A DNA stretch of 64,000 nucleotides from CAILZL01 sp963748005. Its GTDB lineage: Bacteria > Pseudomonadota > Gammaproteobacteria > Steroidobacterales > Steroidobacteraceae. Under the pieces are notes generated by a model. It was not told where the DNA came from and did no database searches. It was given only the letters and a program-made list of their open reading frames with translations. How positions within the stretch are numbered: the first letter of the stretch is position 1; each line of letters starts with the position of its first letter. This document shows positions 1 to 8,300 of this stretch, piece by piece. The position numbers and the translations under genes were made by a program. The stretch is taken from the NCBI GenBank assembly GCA_963748005.1, contig CAVVHH010000002.1, forward strand, positions 124,001 to 188,000, in the 5' to 3' direction.

Positions 1-730
1 ACAGAGACTCCTGCTGCTCCACCAGGCGCATCTGGCTCCTGATCGAATCAAGCTCGCGCTCCGCCCGGTCAACCCCGGATTCATTACGCTCCGTCAATTC
101 CGGCAAAGCACCGCCATATCGACCCTTGAATTCGGCAAGGCGTTGCTCGGCAACACGTATCTGCGCCTCCAGCTCCTTGGACTTCGCCGCCATGAAATTG
201 TAGGTGTCGGTTGCCTGCGCCGTACGTGCCTCGCGATTCGCTGTCAGGAACAGGTCGGCAAGATGCTGCGCAACTTCGGCGGCAATCTTCGGCGAGGCGT
301 TGCTGTATTTGATTGAAAATGCAGAAGAAACCACCAGAGGTTCCAGAGTAACGGGGTCAACCTTCTGAATGGTGGTGTCGCTGGCAATCCGATCGGCCTT
401 GTCGCGTACAGACAATTGTGGGAGATCAGGATACGGATCAATCTGTCTGACCACTCCCTCCAGACGCTCCGCAGTCATGACATCCCTGCGGACCAGCTCG
501 ATCTGCTGGTCCGCATAACTGACCACAGTGGTCTTGATCAGACTGGGATCGATCGACGATGCCTCCAGCAAAATCGTTGCCGTGGAGGAATAAATCGCCG
601 GCAAAGTGAATGCCAACAACAGGGCTATCAGCAACGCCGCCGGGATGATGGTGGCCAAGTACTGCCAGCGCCGGCGCATCACGCCCACATAGTGGCCCAG
701 CGTCAGTACCTTTTCGACTCGTTCCACCAT
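1..730 (-). CDS. Polysaccharide chain-length determinant (Wzz/GumC-like), N-terminal part, cut by window edge
   Basis: Inner-membrane co-polymerase that sets chain length of an exported polysaccharide. The minus-strand frame opens with ATG at 728-730 (MVERVEKVLTLGHYVGVMRR), has GAGG about six bases upstream, and stays open for 243 codons to the window edge, so the C-terminus is missing. Residues 20-45 form a membrane segment after a basic cytoplasmic stretch (RRRW). A periplasmic Wzz domain follows (IDPYPDLPQLSVRDKADRIA region), and from about residue 185 a charged coiled-coil-like helix (KSKELEAQIRVAEQRLAEFK). This order is typical of exopolysaccharide chain-length proteins, including those of exosortase A loci. 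It lies 43 bases downstream of the outer-membrane barrel gene in one minus-strand operon with the Wza-like gene. Whether a kinase domain follows cannot be seen. Confidence 0.9.
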   Translation of the reverse strand, partial: MVERVEKVLTLGHYVGVMRRRWQYLATIIPAALLIALLLAFTLPAIYSSTATILLEASSIDPSLIKTTVVSYADQQIELVRRDVMTAERLEGVVRQIDPYPDLPQLSVRDKADRIASDTTIQKVDPVTLEPLVVSSAFSIKYSNASPKIAAEVAQHLADLFLTANREARTAQATDTYNFMAAKSKELEAQIRVAEQRLAEFKGRYGGALPELTERNESGVDRAERELDSIRSQMRLVEQQESL

Positions 731-773
731 TCAGCGCCTCATAAAAACAACAAAAACAAAACCTTCGGAAAAC

Positions 774-2027
774 TCACCAATTGTCGCGCCCGGGTGGTCC
801 CAAGCCCCGATAACCTATCCCCAGCGTCAGCACGTCGTTCCGGCTTGTGGCACCACTACCCACAAACTGTTGCCAGTAATGCGAATATGCACCAGTTAAA
901 TACCAGGTCCGGGTCATTTCCCAATTCAATTGCAGGTATCCAGTGGCGTAGTCCCTGTTGAGCGAGGTGACCGAAGTGGTAACTCCACCTATCACCCGAT
1001 TACGGAAACCACGCACCGCAACCAGATAAGTCCAGCGCGGACTGAAATTCCGGTAGTACTGCAACCGCACTTGGTCAAGCGCAGTGCGTGCACCGCCGCT
1101 CGACGGGCCGAACGTGCGTCCCATATTGAGCCGCAGATCGCCCAGTTGCCACTTGCGCCTGAAATTGAACTCACCACCCCAAGTAGTCGAGGTATCGTCC
1201 GGCAGGCCAGTCAGCTCCACCTTGGTCTTTTCAACGTTGAACGCCAGCCCGGCGAAATAGGTTTCCGACCATTTCTTATCAAGCATAAAGCTCACGCCCT
1301 GGCCGGTGGTCACATTCGAACCATCATCAGTGCGATAGTTCGCTCCATAAACGCCCGCGGCCAGCATCGTTTGCGGGCTCCAGTTCCAGAACAGCGAGCC
1401 CTGCGCTGATGCGTCGCGGTAATCCACAATTGAACCGCCGGCATCAGTGTTGCTGTCCATGGTCTGATAAAACAAATTCACTTCGGTGCCAAAGCGCTCT
1501 GAAAAGCGATAGCTAAAACTGGGCCGTGCCTGAATACGGGTACTGACTTCTGACAGCAGTGTAATCCGTCCGGTCGAATCCACCGTGGGATCATTTGGAT
1601 CAAATTGGTCATATTCCGCGGAGGTCTGTTGTGCGTTGTAGCTGTTCTCCCGGGAGTAGCTGGCAATCAAGGTCCATTCGCCACGCAACGAGGAATAATG
1701 GCTGTTCAGATCGGCATAACCGTTGATGTTGCGCAGCTCCGGGCGACTGGAGTAGTCGTAGTATTCAACCCGAGGACGGAACTCGGTGATGTTACGTGGG
1801 CTGCGCACGCCGAAAATGCCGCCAGCGTAGGCCAGGTAACCCGTGGCCGACGATGGATTCTCCGTCGCCCATTCTGGGTTGGTCTGATGTATGCCCCCCG
1901 CTTCGACTTCCGGGATGAAGTAGCCGTCCGCCCCGAGAGCCGTGCCGGCGGCCCCAATGGCAACGAGAGGCAATAGCAGTGCGAAGCGTGTGATGTACGG
2001 GGAGTGCTTATGGAACAATGACGACAT
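774..2027 (-). CDS. Outer-membrane beta-barrel protein of the polysaccharide export operon
   Basis: 417 residues. It begins with a signal peptide (hydrophobic residues 14-30, probable cleavage after ALG about residue 32). The rest is rich in alternating aromatic/polar strands such as LRGEWTLIASYSR, ATGYLQLNWEMTRTWYLTGA and VLTLGIGYRG, and ends in an aromatic residue (RDNW), as barrel proteins often do. Barrel proteins of this size sit next to Wza-like genes in exosortase-A-associated EPS loci and may help the polymer or a partner cross the outer membrane. The start overlaps the end of the Wza-like gene by 20 bases and has GGAGAG five bases upstream, which suggests translational coupling. The exact function is unknown; the barrel call rests on composition and context. 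Confidence 0.8.
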   Translation of the reverse strand: MSSLFHKHSPYITRFALLLPLVAIGAAGTALGADGYFIPEVEAGGIHQTNPEWATENPSSATGYLAYAGGIFGVRSPRNITEFRPRVEYYDYSSRPELRNINGYADLNSHYSSLRGEWTLIASYSRENSYNAQQTSAEYDQFDPNDPTVDSTGRITLLSEVSTRIQARPSFSYRFSERFGTEVNLFYQTMDSNTDAGGSIVDYRDASAQGSLFWNWSPQTMLAAGVYGANYRTDDGSNVTTGQGVSFMLDKKWSETYFAGLAFNVEKTKVELTGLPDDTSTTWGGEFNFRRKWQLGDLRLNMGRTFGPSSGGARTALDQVRLQYYRNFSPRWTYLVAVRGFRNRVIGGVTTSVTSLNRDYATGYLQLNWEMTRTWYLTGAYSHYWQQFVGSGATSRNDVLTLGIGYRGLGPPGRDNW

Positions 2028-2601
2028 CGCCGCTCTCCAGTAGAACGTTTTGCTCCACGGCTCGCCCCTTGCTTACGTCCCCATAGTGGAACGACAGCCG
2101 TTGTTGTTTTTGACCCGACCCGCGCAGAATGATGACGTCATTCACCGCTGCGTACGGTGTCATTCCGCCCGCCAGCGTCAGCGCCTGCAGCACATTCAGC
2201 TGCGGATTCATCATGAATGCTCCCGGCTTGTTCACCTGGCCGATGACATATACCTGATTGCCCTGCAGACCAATCACCGACACGGTGATGACCGGTTCCG
2301 GAATGTATTTCTTGAGCAACCGCTCGAGATCCGCCTGGACATCCATCGCCGTCCTGCCGGCAGCGACGATTTCACCGGTCAGAGGAAAACCTATTTTGCC
2401 GTCTGGGCGCACCACGACCTTGCGGAGCAGGTCAGGTTCCTTCCAGACGGCCACCTCAATTTCGTCTCCGGCATGAATCCTGTAGTCCGGCACCTGCTGC
2501 GCGCTCGTCGCCCCCGCCCACATGAATGCCAACAAGCAAGTCCCGAGGGTGACAAACAGTCTGATCATCCCATTTAACCCGAGCTTGCCTTTGCCACACA
2601 T
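2008..2601 (-). CDS. Wza-type polysaccharide export protein (Poly_export + SLBB)
   Basis: Periplasmic/outer-membrane polysaccharide export protein, 197 residues with the chosen start. A longer frame opens at 2682, but ATG at 2601 has GGAG seven bases upstream and gives a normal signal peptide (basic n-region MCGKGK, hydrophobic core VTLGTCLLAFMWAG, cleavage near TSA-QQ). The mature part opens with the Poly_export signature (PDYRIHAGDEIEVAVWKEPD), followed by VRPDGKIGFPLTGEIVAAG, then an SLBB domain (GNQVYVIGQVNKPGAF, LTLAGGMTPYA). It is short compared with E. coli Wza and lacks the C-terminal outer-membrane helix region; the neighbouring barrel may supply the outer-membrane element. First gene of the export operon. 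No lipobox cysteine is seen at the cleavage site. Confidence 0.93.
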   Translation of the reverse strand: MCGKGKLGLNGMIRLFVTLGTCLLAFMWAGATSAQQVPDYRIHAGDEIEVAVWKEPDLLRKVVVRPDGKIGFPLTGEIVAAGRTAMDVQADLERLLKKYIPEPVITVSVIGLQGNQVYVIGQVNKPGAFMMNPQLNVLQALTLAGGMTPYAAVNDVIILRGSGQKQQRLSFHYGDVSKGRAVEQNVLLESGDVVIVP

Positions 2602-2801
2602 ATCCTCGCTCCCAATAGCAAACAACGTTGCCGCAAGAATTGAAATCACGAACATGCCAAGCGCTGTATATTGGATAAGCAACAGCCTCAGGGCAACCTA
2701 CAGCCAAGTGCGGAAGCCACTTTTATTAACCATAATCAAGTAGCAACGCCAAGTTGCTAAGAACTCTATCACGTATTCTTGAAAATGGATGAGTAGACCA
2801 C

Positions 2802-2821
2802 CGTTCCTATTCGTAGGAACG
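2802..2821. repeat. Perfect 8-bp inverted repeat with 4-base loop
   Basis: CGTTCCTA / TTCG / TAGGAACG forms a perfect 8-bp hairpin. There is no T-run on either side, so it is not a classical intrinsic terminator. It sits 200 bases upstream of the export operon start, between that operon and the lipoprotein gene, and could be an operator or a transcript-boundary hairpin. Confidence 0.5.
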
Positions 2822-2884
2822 TACTGACCGCCTGCGGCCAACAACGATCGCCACCAGCGGGTTTGTGTTTAGTCACGTGATGGG

Positions 2885-2915
2885 GAACCTGCGTGAAGCG
2901 AGCGCAGGCAGGTTC
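2885..2915. repeat. Inverted repeat (8-bp arms) upstream of the export operon
   Basis: Arms GAACCTGC (2885-2892) and GCAGGTTC (2908-2915) are perfect complements around a 15-base loop. The inner bases can pair alternatively (CTGCG with CGCAG), so two mutually exclusive folds are possible. No function can be assigned. Confidence 0.4.
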
Positions 2916-3002
2916 GACTGGGATCAGCAGCAATTTGGTCCAATGTACATGGCCATAGACGTAACAATTTACCGGCCACACCATCCCTGGACGGAAAATT
3001 CG

Positions 3003-3464
3003 CTAACCAACGCTCGCAGAAACGACGGGCGAGCGGCTGCTTTCAATTCCGCTTTGGTTCACAGCCACAATTGCAAAGTGCCAAGTGCCAGAGGGCAGAT
3101 TGTCGACAACATACGCGCTGACTGAGGGGTTATCGATGACAATCGTCTGGTCCAGATTGGCCGCATCGGCACCATATATTATTTTGTAGCCCGCCAAGTT
3201 GACCTGATAAGAACCATCCACGTTGGACTGCGGCGCGGCCCAGGACAATGCCACGCTGGAGCTGGACGCGGCCGATGACGAGGAACCGCCGTTATCGCCT
3301 GTCGGCAATGTTGATGCTGACTTTGCTGTCGAGTTTGATGCTAACGTTGACCGTGACGACAGATTCGAATAGCTGTCATCACACGCGGTGAGCCCGAGTG
3401 CCGCCACGATGATTGAAGCTACCGCGACTCTGCGCCCGGCGAGACAAAGTGTTTGCAAGTTCAC
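3003..3464 (-). CDS. Small fibronectin type III-like lipoprotein under cyclic-di-GMP riboswitch control
   Basis: 153 residues. A GTG start gives a lipoprotein signal peptide (basic GRR, hydrophobic VAVASIIVAALG) with lipobox LTAC and the lipidated Cys at residue 28. A Ser/Thr/Gly-rich spacer (about 30-72) leads to one fibronectin type III-like beta-sandwich (about 73-153: VALSWAAP, LAGYKIIYGADAANLDQTIV, YVVDNLPSGTWHFAIVAVNQ). Such short Fn3 lipoproteins are usually surface or periplasmic adhesion/matrix components. Its leader contains a class I cyclic-di-GMP riboswitch at 3610-3705, so expression should follow the biofilm second messenger, which fits a matrix role. No close named family is recognised. 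No strong Shine-Dalgarno is seen, and the start is inferred from the signal peptide. Confidence 0.85.
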   Translation of the reverse strand: MNLQTLCLAGRRVAVASIIVAALGLTACDDSYSNLSSRSTLASNSTAKSASTLPTGDNGGSSSSAASSSSVALSWAAPQSNVDGSYQVNLAGYKIIYGADAANLDQTIVIDNPSVSAYVVDNLPSGTWHFAIVAVNQSGIESSRSPVVSASVG

Positions 3465-3609
3465 GCTTTACTGTTACTCGTTTTCCAAAGACCCATAACC
3501 TGAGCCTGATGGCAAGGGCAACGCGCCCGCCCTCCGCGGAGCCAACCGCCGGTTGCCGTACATCAACGAGTAAAACAAAGGTTTAACGGCATCTGTCCCA
3601 AGACTGGGT

Positions 3610-3705
3610 AGGCCGGCAACCCCGCTATCCAACGTTGTAAGTGCGTCAGGACCGGAAGCTTTGCGTCGCCGCCTTACGGCGGTTTTGCCCTTGAGCTGTG
3701 TACGG
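3610..3705 (-). promoter_or_regulatory. Cyclic-di-GMP class I (GEMM-I) riboswitch
   Basis: Read on the minus strand, the segment has the GEMM-I core in order: CACAGCTCAAGGGCAAAACC (3700-3681); a P2 hairpin CCGCC-GTAA-GGCGG with a GNRA tetraloop (3682-3669); GACGCAAAGC (about 3668-3659); TTCCGGTCCTGA leading into P3; and finally GGATAGCGGGGTTGCCGG (3630-3613). These match the conserved AGGGCAAA, GACGCAAAGCC and GGUAGCGGGGUUACC blocks known for this riboswitch. It lies about 145 nt upstream of the GTG start at 3464 and on the same strand. No T-run terminator follows, so the expression platform may act on translation or be non-canonical. Confidence 0.92.
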
Positions 3706-4515
3706 AAGTAAAGCGTAGGTGGGCGCCTACTACAATTGTCTATAGTTGCCGACAGACATCACCGTACTCTTAACTTCCAGGAATCGGGTTCCCTACGTGA
3801 CAGGCGCCGTCACCCCGATTTTTCTCGATCTGCATTGAGAGCACGGAAGCGCTTCTGCTCAAGCGTAGTCCCGTCGCCCCAACAAGCGCTTGATGACGCT
3901 CTTGGGCGCGCGCTGCCCGGCCAGATCCAGTTCATCCTGAATCGATCAGATTCTTTGCAGGGCCGTCTGCGAGAGCCGCATACCTGCCGCCTTGCCAAAG
4001 TTCTCGTCTGCCTGCTGAATATTCTTGGTGCCCAAGATCACCGTGGACACCTCCGGGAACGATGGCGGATAAGCGATGGCACCCCGCGTCATGGTGCCTG
4101 CCTCCTGTTCGAGGAACCGGAAACGTTCCACTTGCTCGACGGCACGCACAATCTCTTCCCTGGACCATCGACTACGTTGATCATTTGCATCCGTAAACTT
4201 GGTATCCCGATTGTATTTTCCGGCCAGAAAGCCCTCCTTGAGTGAGGACCGAATAATGATGCCGGCACCGTGGTCGCGAATCGCTTTCAGAGAACCAATG
4301 AAAGGATTCGGTTCGAGCAGATTGCAATGCAGCTGAATGACGTCAAGGCCTTCCCGACTGAGCGCATATTCAATATCAGCGATTGAATTCGCTGATATAC
4401 CTACATAGCGCGCTTTACCCTCCCTTTTTGCAGCGTCAAGCTCGTCGTAGAGCGGCTCGTCCTGCTCTCGCGGTACCCAGTGAATTTGATACAGATCCAC
4501 GTGATCCGTACCTAG

Positions 4516-5811
4516 CAGGCTGTTGAAAATTGGGCTGTGATTGCCGGTAGTGTGATTTCGAGCTGCATTCTTCAGTGGATTTCGGGTTGCATCGGTGTCA
4601 GTTCTTGCGTGCCGATCGATTCAAGCCGCTGCTGCCTCTGCATCATGCGCTCGCTCCCATCAGATTCCGCATCCGCACCAGGTTCCAGCCCATACACGTG
4701 AACTGGTAAATCAGGTTCACCTTGTCGAGTCCTCTGACTTTCACCTGCCGGGTCAAACCAATGGTCTTGCCCCAGCCAAAGGTCTCTTCAATCCGCTTGC
4801 GCAGGCGTTGACTGACACCATAGCCGGCATGGCGAGTGGTGCGATCATCCAGCTGCGAGCCACCGGGTCGTTTGTCATTGCAGGCGACATGCGGGGTAAT
4901 GTTCAGGGCGCGACACTCGCGGATGAAGTCTTCGGTGTCGTACAGCTTGTCAGCACCGACGGTCTTGCGCCGCTGTCCCGGCAGGCTGGCCAGTAACGCC
5001 AGCGCCGTATCACGCTCAGCAGTGCCGTGCGCCGCACTGACCTGGGCGCGGACGATCAGGCCGTGGCGATTCTCCATCACGCTGTGGCCGAGAAAGGCCA
5101 GCTTGGCTTCGCCGCCACGGCTCTTTTTGGCAGTGCGGCTGTCGGGGTCGGTGCGGGATTGATGGGTGTCATTACTGCGTGATTGGCCGTGAAAATCCCG
5201 CTCGGCATTGCGACCGCCGCCCGCAGGGGGTTCATCACTGCCATCCTTGCGCACAAAGCTCTTCTGCGAGGCCCAGGCCTGGATCAAGGTACCATCCACG
5301 CTGAAGTGTTCGGTGGATAACAAGTCCCGCTGGCCCGCCAGCTTGACCACCTCGGCAAATAGTTCTGGAATCACCTCGTGCTCCAATAGCCGATCCCGGT
5401 TCTTGCTGAAGGTCGAGTGGTTCCACACCGCATCGTCAATGGCCAGCCCGACAAACCAGCGGAATAGCAGGTTGTAATTCAGTTGCTCCACCAGCTGCCG
5501 CTCGCTGCGGATGCTGTACAGCACTTGCAGCAGCTGCGCCCGCAGCAGCTTCTCCGGGGCAATTGACTCCCGTCCAATATCTGCGTAGATCGACTCGAAC
5601 AGCCCATTCAGTTTGCGCAGGGCGTCATCAAACAGCCTGCGCATCGCTCGCAACGGATGATCCGCAGGCACATACCGGTCCAGATGTACCGTGGTAAACA
5701 ACGCCTCTTGCATCACATCCGAGCCGCGCATCAACTACCCCTTCACCAAAAACCATCGTCCCGTGAAGTCTATTTCAGGCTGAATTTGAAGGGGAGATTT
5801 TCAACGGCCTG
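4516..5811 (-). mobile_element. Intact IS (IS5-like), 1296 bp, with CTAG target duplication
   Basis: Terminal inverted repeats are CAGGCTGTTGAAAAT at the left (from 4516) and CAGGCCGTTGAAAAT at the right (ending 5811, read inward). The flanks carry a 4-bp direct repeat CTAG at 4512-4515 and 5812-5815. The element carries one transposase gene on the minus strand. It sits inside the aldo/keto reductase pseudogene, and precise removal re-joins that frame, which proves the boundaries. The intact transposase and clean target duplication suggest a fairly recent insertion. Confidence 0.93.
4643..5731 (-). CDS. IS5-like DDE transposase
   Basis: 362 residues, apparently intact. ATG at 5731 is preferred to the TTG one codon upstream. 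The N-terminal domain (DRYVPADHPLRAMRRLFDDA, LLRAQLLQVLYSIRSERQLV) is the DUF772-type helical region of IS5/IS1182-like transposases. The DDE catalytic region shows FSVDGTLIQAWAS (first Asp, about residue 145), VGADKLYDTEDFI (second Asp) and a C-terminal Glu in KRIEETFGWGKTIGL. A hydrophilic linker rich in Arg/Asp/Ser lies between them, as is usual here. Flanked by the element's inverted repeats. It catalyses cut-and-paste or copy-out transposition of its own element. Confidence 0.93.
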   Translation of the reverse strand: MRGSDVMQEALFTTVHLDRYVPADHPLRAMRRLFDDALRKLNGLFESIYADIGRESIAPEKLLRAQLLQVLYSIRSERQLVEQLNYNLLFRWFVGLAIDDAVWNHSTFSKNRDRLLEHEVIPELFAEVVKLAGQRDLLSTEHFSVDGTLIQAWASQKSFVRKDGSDEPPAGGGRNAERDFHGQSRSNDTHQSRTDPDSRTAKKSRGGEAKLAFLGHSVMENRHGLIVRAQVSAAHGTAERDTALALLASLPGQRRKTVGADKLYDTEDFIRECRALNITPHVACNDKRPGGSQLDDRTTRHAGYGVSQRLRKRIEETFGWGKTIGLTRQVKVRGLDKVNLIYQFTCMGWNLVRMRNLMGASA

Positions 5812-6290
5812 CTAGGGTTCGTAACTGCTGATCAGGCGTCTTAGTCAGTGATGGCTCTTGCCCTGAGTACTTGGTTGCAACCGGCCATTTGTCACGCCGG
5901 CCCGTCAGAAACTCCCCCAGCACCGCCTCCGAGTCACCATACACTTGTGCGGTATCCACGAAGTTGCATCCGAGCTCTTCAGCACGCGCCAGGGCTTGTA
6001 ATGAATCCTGCTTGCTGACGCCGCCATAGGCGGTGCCACCAATCCCCCAGGCGCCAAAGCCAATTTCCGATACAAACAGGTCTGTCCTGCCCAGACGGCG
6101 ATAGGGCATGCTACCCACCTGTTATGACGGCGCGGGCGGTGGCGATGGCTCGCCTAGCGAGGGCGCCAGGCGGGTACGGCGATAGTTAACCCAGCCTAGC
6201 AGCGCCAGCGCGCCCAATGCGCCTGCGCCCGTCGTCAGAAACTCCCGGCGATACATCCACTGCGACACCACACGACTCCTCATTCAATTA

Positions 6291-7129
6291 GAACCTATCT
6301 CAAAACCGTTTGAGGAGGATACACGAGGCGGCGAGCTGCACGAAACCAAGGAAGTTCTTGGGATGGTATTCCCAGCGGACGAGTATGCGACGATGCCACT
6401 GCATCCAGGCGAAGAAGCGCTCGACGATCCAGCGCCGCTTGTAGCGGCGCAGTCGGCGCCCATCTTGCGTGGGCGCGCGGCTGCGGTTGGAACGGTGCGG
6501 CGCGATCATCTCGATGCCTTCAGATTTCGCAACTGCTCATCCAGCGGATCGCTATCGTATGCGCGGTCACCAATAAGATTCTCCGGCTTGGCTTCGATCA
6601 TGTAGAAGTCAAACCTCAGCTGCACCAGCGCACTTCATGATGGTTCGCGGCATGCGTGCTAACCGAGAGCGGCAACCCATGGCGATCCACTATCGCCATG
6701 ATTTTCACGCCTTTTCCGCGCTTGGTTGGTCCGATTTCCGCGCCACCGCCCTTGGCCATAACGAATGTCGCATCGATGATAGCATTCCGATTCATCAATC
6801 GCGCACTGCTCGCGCAAGCTCGTTGGCAAAGTCAGTCAAGCGCCCGCGCAAAACTTCATTGCTGACACCACGTCTGAAAGCGACGATGCACAGTTTTGTA
6901 GTTCGGATAGCACTGCGGCAGCATGTGCCACTGCGCGCCGGTATTGAGAATCCACAGAGCCGCTTCAAGCACTTTGCGTGCTGGAACCGGTTTGCGACCA
7001 GCGACGTTCAGCGGGATAGCTCTCCTCCGGAAAATGCTCCCGGATACGTTCCCACTGTTCATCGGTCAGGCGGATCATCTGAGCAATTCTAAGCTCACTT
7101 CACTCGCATTTCGATTTTGAGATAGGTTC
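6291..7129 (-). mobile_element. Decayed IS of the IS5 family (839 bp)
   Basis: Ends are GAACCTATCTCAAA (from 6291) and its complement TTTGAGATAGGTTC (ending 7129), flanked by TA on both sides, consistent with a 2-bp TA target duplication. The same ends and flanking TA are found in the intact copy at 61038-61870, in the opposite orientation. The transposase inside is broken by frameshifts. The element lies seven bases upstream of the leader of the aldo/keto reductase pseudogene, so it probably separated that gene from its promoter. Confidence 0.9.
6300..7078 (-). pseudogene. Frameshifted IS5-family transposase
   Basis: The protein starts at 7078 (MIRLTDEQWERIREHFPEES), shifts frame within about 20 codons, and continues as GRKPVPARKVLEAALWILNT and WHMLPQCYPNYKTVHRRFQ. 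After a second interruption it resumes as NAIIDATFVMAKGGG, VKIMAIVDRHGLPLSVSTHA, then again as GRRLRRYKRRWIVERFFAWM. The order matches the intact 257-residue transposase at 61088-61861, so at least three reading-frame breaks separate the pieces. It is not expected to be functional. Confidence 0.92.
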
Positions 7130-7277
7130 TAATCACATTTACACGCTTACCCGGCTCTCCGGGCAACGTCACGCCAATGCTGTGCGAACCGCTTCTAATT
7201 GCCAACGTAACGCCTGGCCACATTAGCACGCAAGATTAAGGGCAGTTCGTCACTCTTCGTCATCAGGGCCGAATGCT

Positions 7278-8300
7278 ATGCTGAGAGCCCTGTATGTGAC
7301 CACCTGTACCGACCAAGTGAACTTCGATACCCGCCAATTTCGTAGTGCGCTCAGCGCTTTCGCCACGGGCGTCACGATTGTGACCACCCAGGATGCCGAT
7401 GGGTCGGATGTTGGCATGACCGCCAATAGCTTCAATTCAGTTTCCCTGGATCCGCCGCTTATTCTGTGGAGTCTGGGCAAGTCGTCCCTGAGTCTGCCTG
7501 CCTTCATGGCGGCAGAACATTTTGCGGTACACATCCTGGCATCCGATCAGGAATTGCTGTCCGGCCGGTTTGCAACACGTGGCGAAGCCAAGTTTGCGGA
7601 GCTATCTATAACGCGCGGATTGGGCAATGCGCCTCTGATTGCCGGTTGTGCAGCCCGCTTTCAATGCAAGACTGCCTTTCGATACGAGGGTGGCGACCAT
7701 GTAATCCTGGTGGGCGAAGTCAAACAGTTCGATCACTCACCTCGCACGCCACTGCTCTACCACGGCGGACGTTACGCGCTTGCAATACCCAAACTCAATG
7801 AACAATCGCTGCCTGCAATTAGCAGCGAACCGGACAGCAGTTTCAGTCAGGACTTCCTCATCTACCTGCTGGGGCGCGCGCATCACCAGTTATTTCTGGC
7901 CTTGCGCCGCGAGCTGCAGCAGTCTGGCCTGAATGAAGATGGCTGGTTCGTACTCAGTCTGCTAGGCGTATCGGACCATCGCACTCTGGACGAGCTGGGC
8001 CAGCTGTTGGCCTACACTGGCAAACGTATCAGCTACGAACTAGTAGCTAGCTTGGCGGCCCATGACTATGTGATGCTCAAGGGCGCCTATGACCCCCAGG
8101 TACGCGTATCACTCACCGAGCGTGGCCGCCAAGCCGTGATTGAACTGGTCGCGGCTGGCAAGGCGCATGAAGACCATGCCACGCGCAACATCGATCCCAG
8201 TGAGCAGCTGCTGCTGAAGCAGATCCTGCGGCGGTTGATCGCGGACACGGATCCGGGCCCGAAATTGCCCTGGAGTCCAGTCGCCGGACCGGACGAGTAA
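7278..8300 (+). CDS. Flavin reductase domain fused to a MarR-type winged helix
   Basis: 340 residues in two domains. Residues about 18-175 are a flavin-reductase-like FMN-binding split barrel (FRSALSAFATGVTIVTTQDA, GMTANSFNSVSLDPPLILWS, FAVHILASDQELLSGRFATR, HVILVGEVKQFDHS). Residues about 190-330 look like a MarR winged helix (FLIYLLGRAHHQLFLALRRE, LDELGQLLAYTGKRISYELV, YDPQVRVSLTERGRQAV). The first domain is known to reduce FMN/FAD for flavoenzymes that use free reduced flavin. The MarR-like part could sense a ligand or merely act as an accessory domain. It opens the plus-strand cluster that includes an acyl-CoA-dehydrogenase-like protein, a plausible user of the reduced flavin. ATG at 7278 has no good ribosome site; GTG at 7317 would start exactly at the domain. 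Confidence 0.88.
   Translation: MLRALYVTTCTDQVNFDTRQFRSALSAFATGVTIVTTQDADGSDVGMTANSFNSVSLDPPLILWSLGKSSLSLPAFMAAEHFAVHILASDQELLSGRFATRGEAKFAELSITRGLGNAPLIAGCAARFQCKTAFRYEGGDHVILVGEVKQFDHSPRTPLLYHGGRYALAIPKLNEQSLPAISSEPDSSFSQDFLIYLLGRAHHQLFLALRRELQQSGLNEDGWFVLSLLGVSDHRTLDELGQLLAYTGKRISYELVASLAAHDYVMLKGAYDPQVRVSLTERGRQAVIELVAAGKAHEDHATRNIDPSEQLLLKQILRRLIADTDPGPKLPWSPVAGPDE

Larger units (their letters stand above)
2602..3002. other. Leader/intergenic region upstream of the export operon
   Basis: No gene is supported in these 400 bases. On the minus strand a candidate sigma-70 promoter is TTGGCG (2747-2752), a 17-base spacer and TTAATA (2724-2729), which would leave a leader of roughly 115 nt before the Wza-like gene. 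The match is weak. Farther upstream are two inverted repeats (2802-2821 and 2885-2915). No riboswitch class is recognised here, in contrast to the 3610-3705 element. Confidence 0.35.
3859..6283 (-). pseudogene. Aldo/keto reductase with twin-arginine-like leader, disrupted by an IS and two stop codons
   Basis: Remnant of an aldo/keto reductase closely related to the intact gene at 22113-23213. The leader reads from ATG at 6283 (MRSRVVSQWMYRREFLTTGA, hydrophobic run, NYRRTR) and stops at an in-frame TAA (6122-6124). The catalytic domain resumes in the same frame (YRRLGRTDLFVSEIGFGAWG, NFVDTAQVYGDSE) and runs into an IS at 5811. Removing the IS and one copy of the CTAG duplication restores QQLRTLGTDHVDLYQIHW, which aligns with the paralogue. 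The domain continues to an in-frame TGA near 3943-3945 where the paralogue has Trp; the homologous tail ending in RLLGRRDYA goes on to TGA at 3859. A GTG at 6118 with AGGTGG upstream could have restarted translation after the TAA. Confidence 0.9.

Noticed and set aside
3665..3690. Plus-strand intrinsic terminator (CCGCC-TTAC-GGCGG then TTTT)
   Set aside because: The stem is the P2 hairpin of the minus-strand cyclic-di-GMP riboswitch, and no plus-strand gene ends here.
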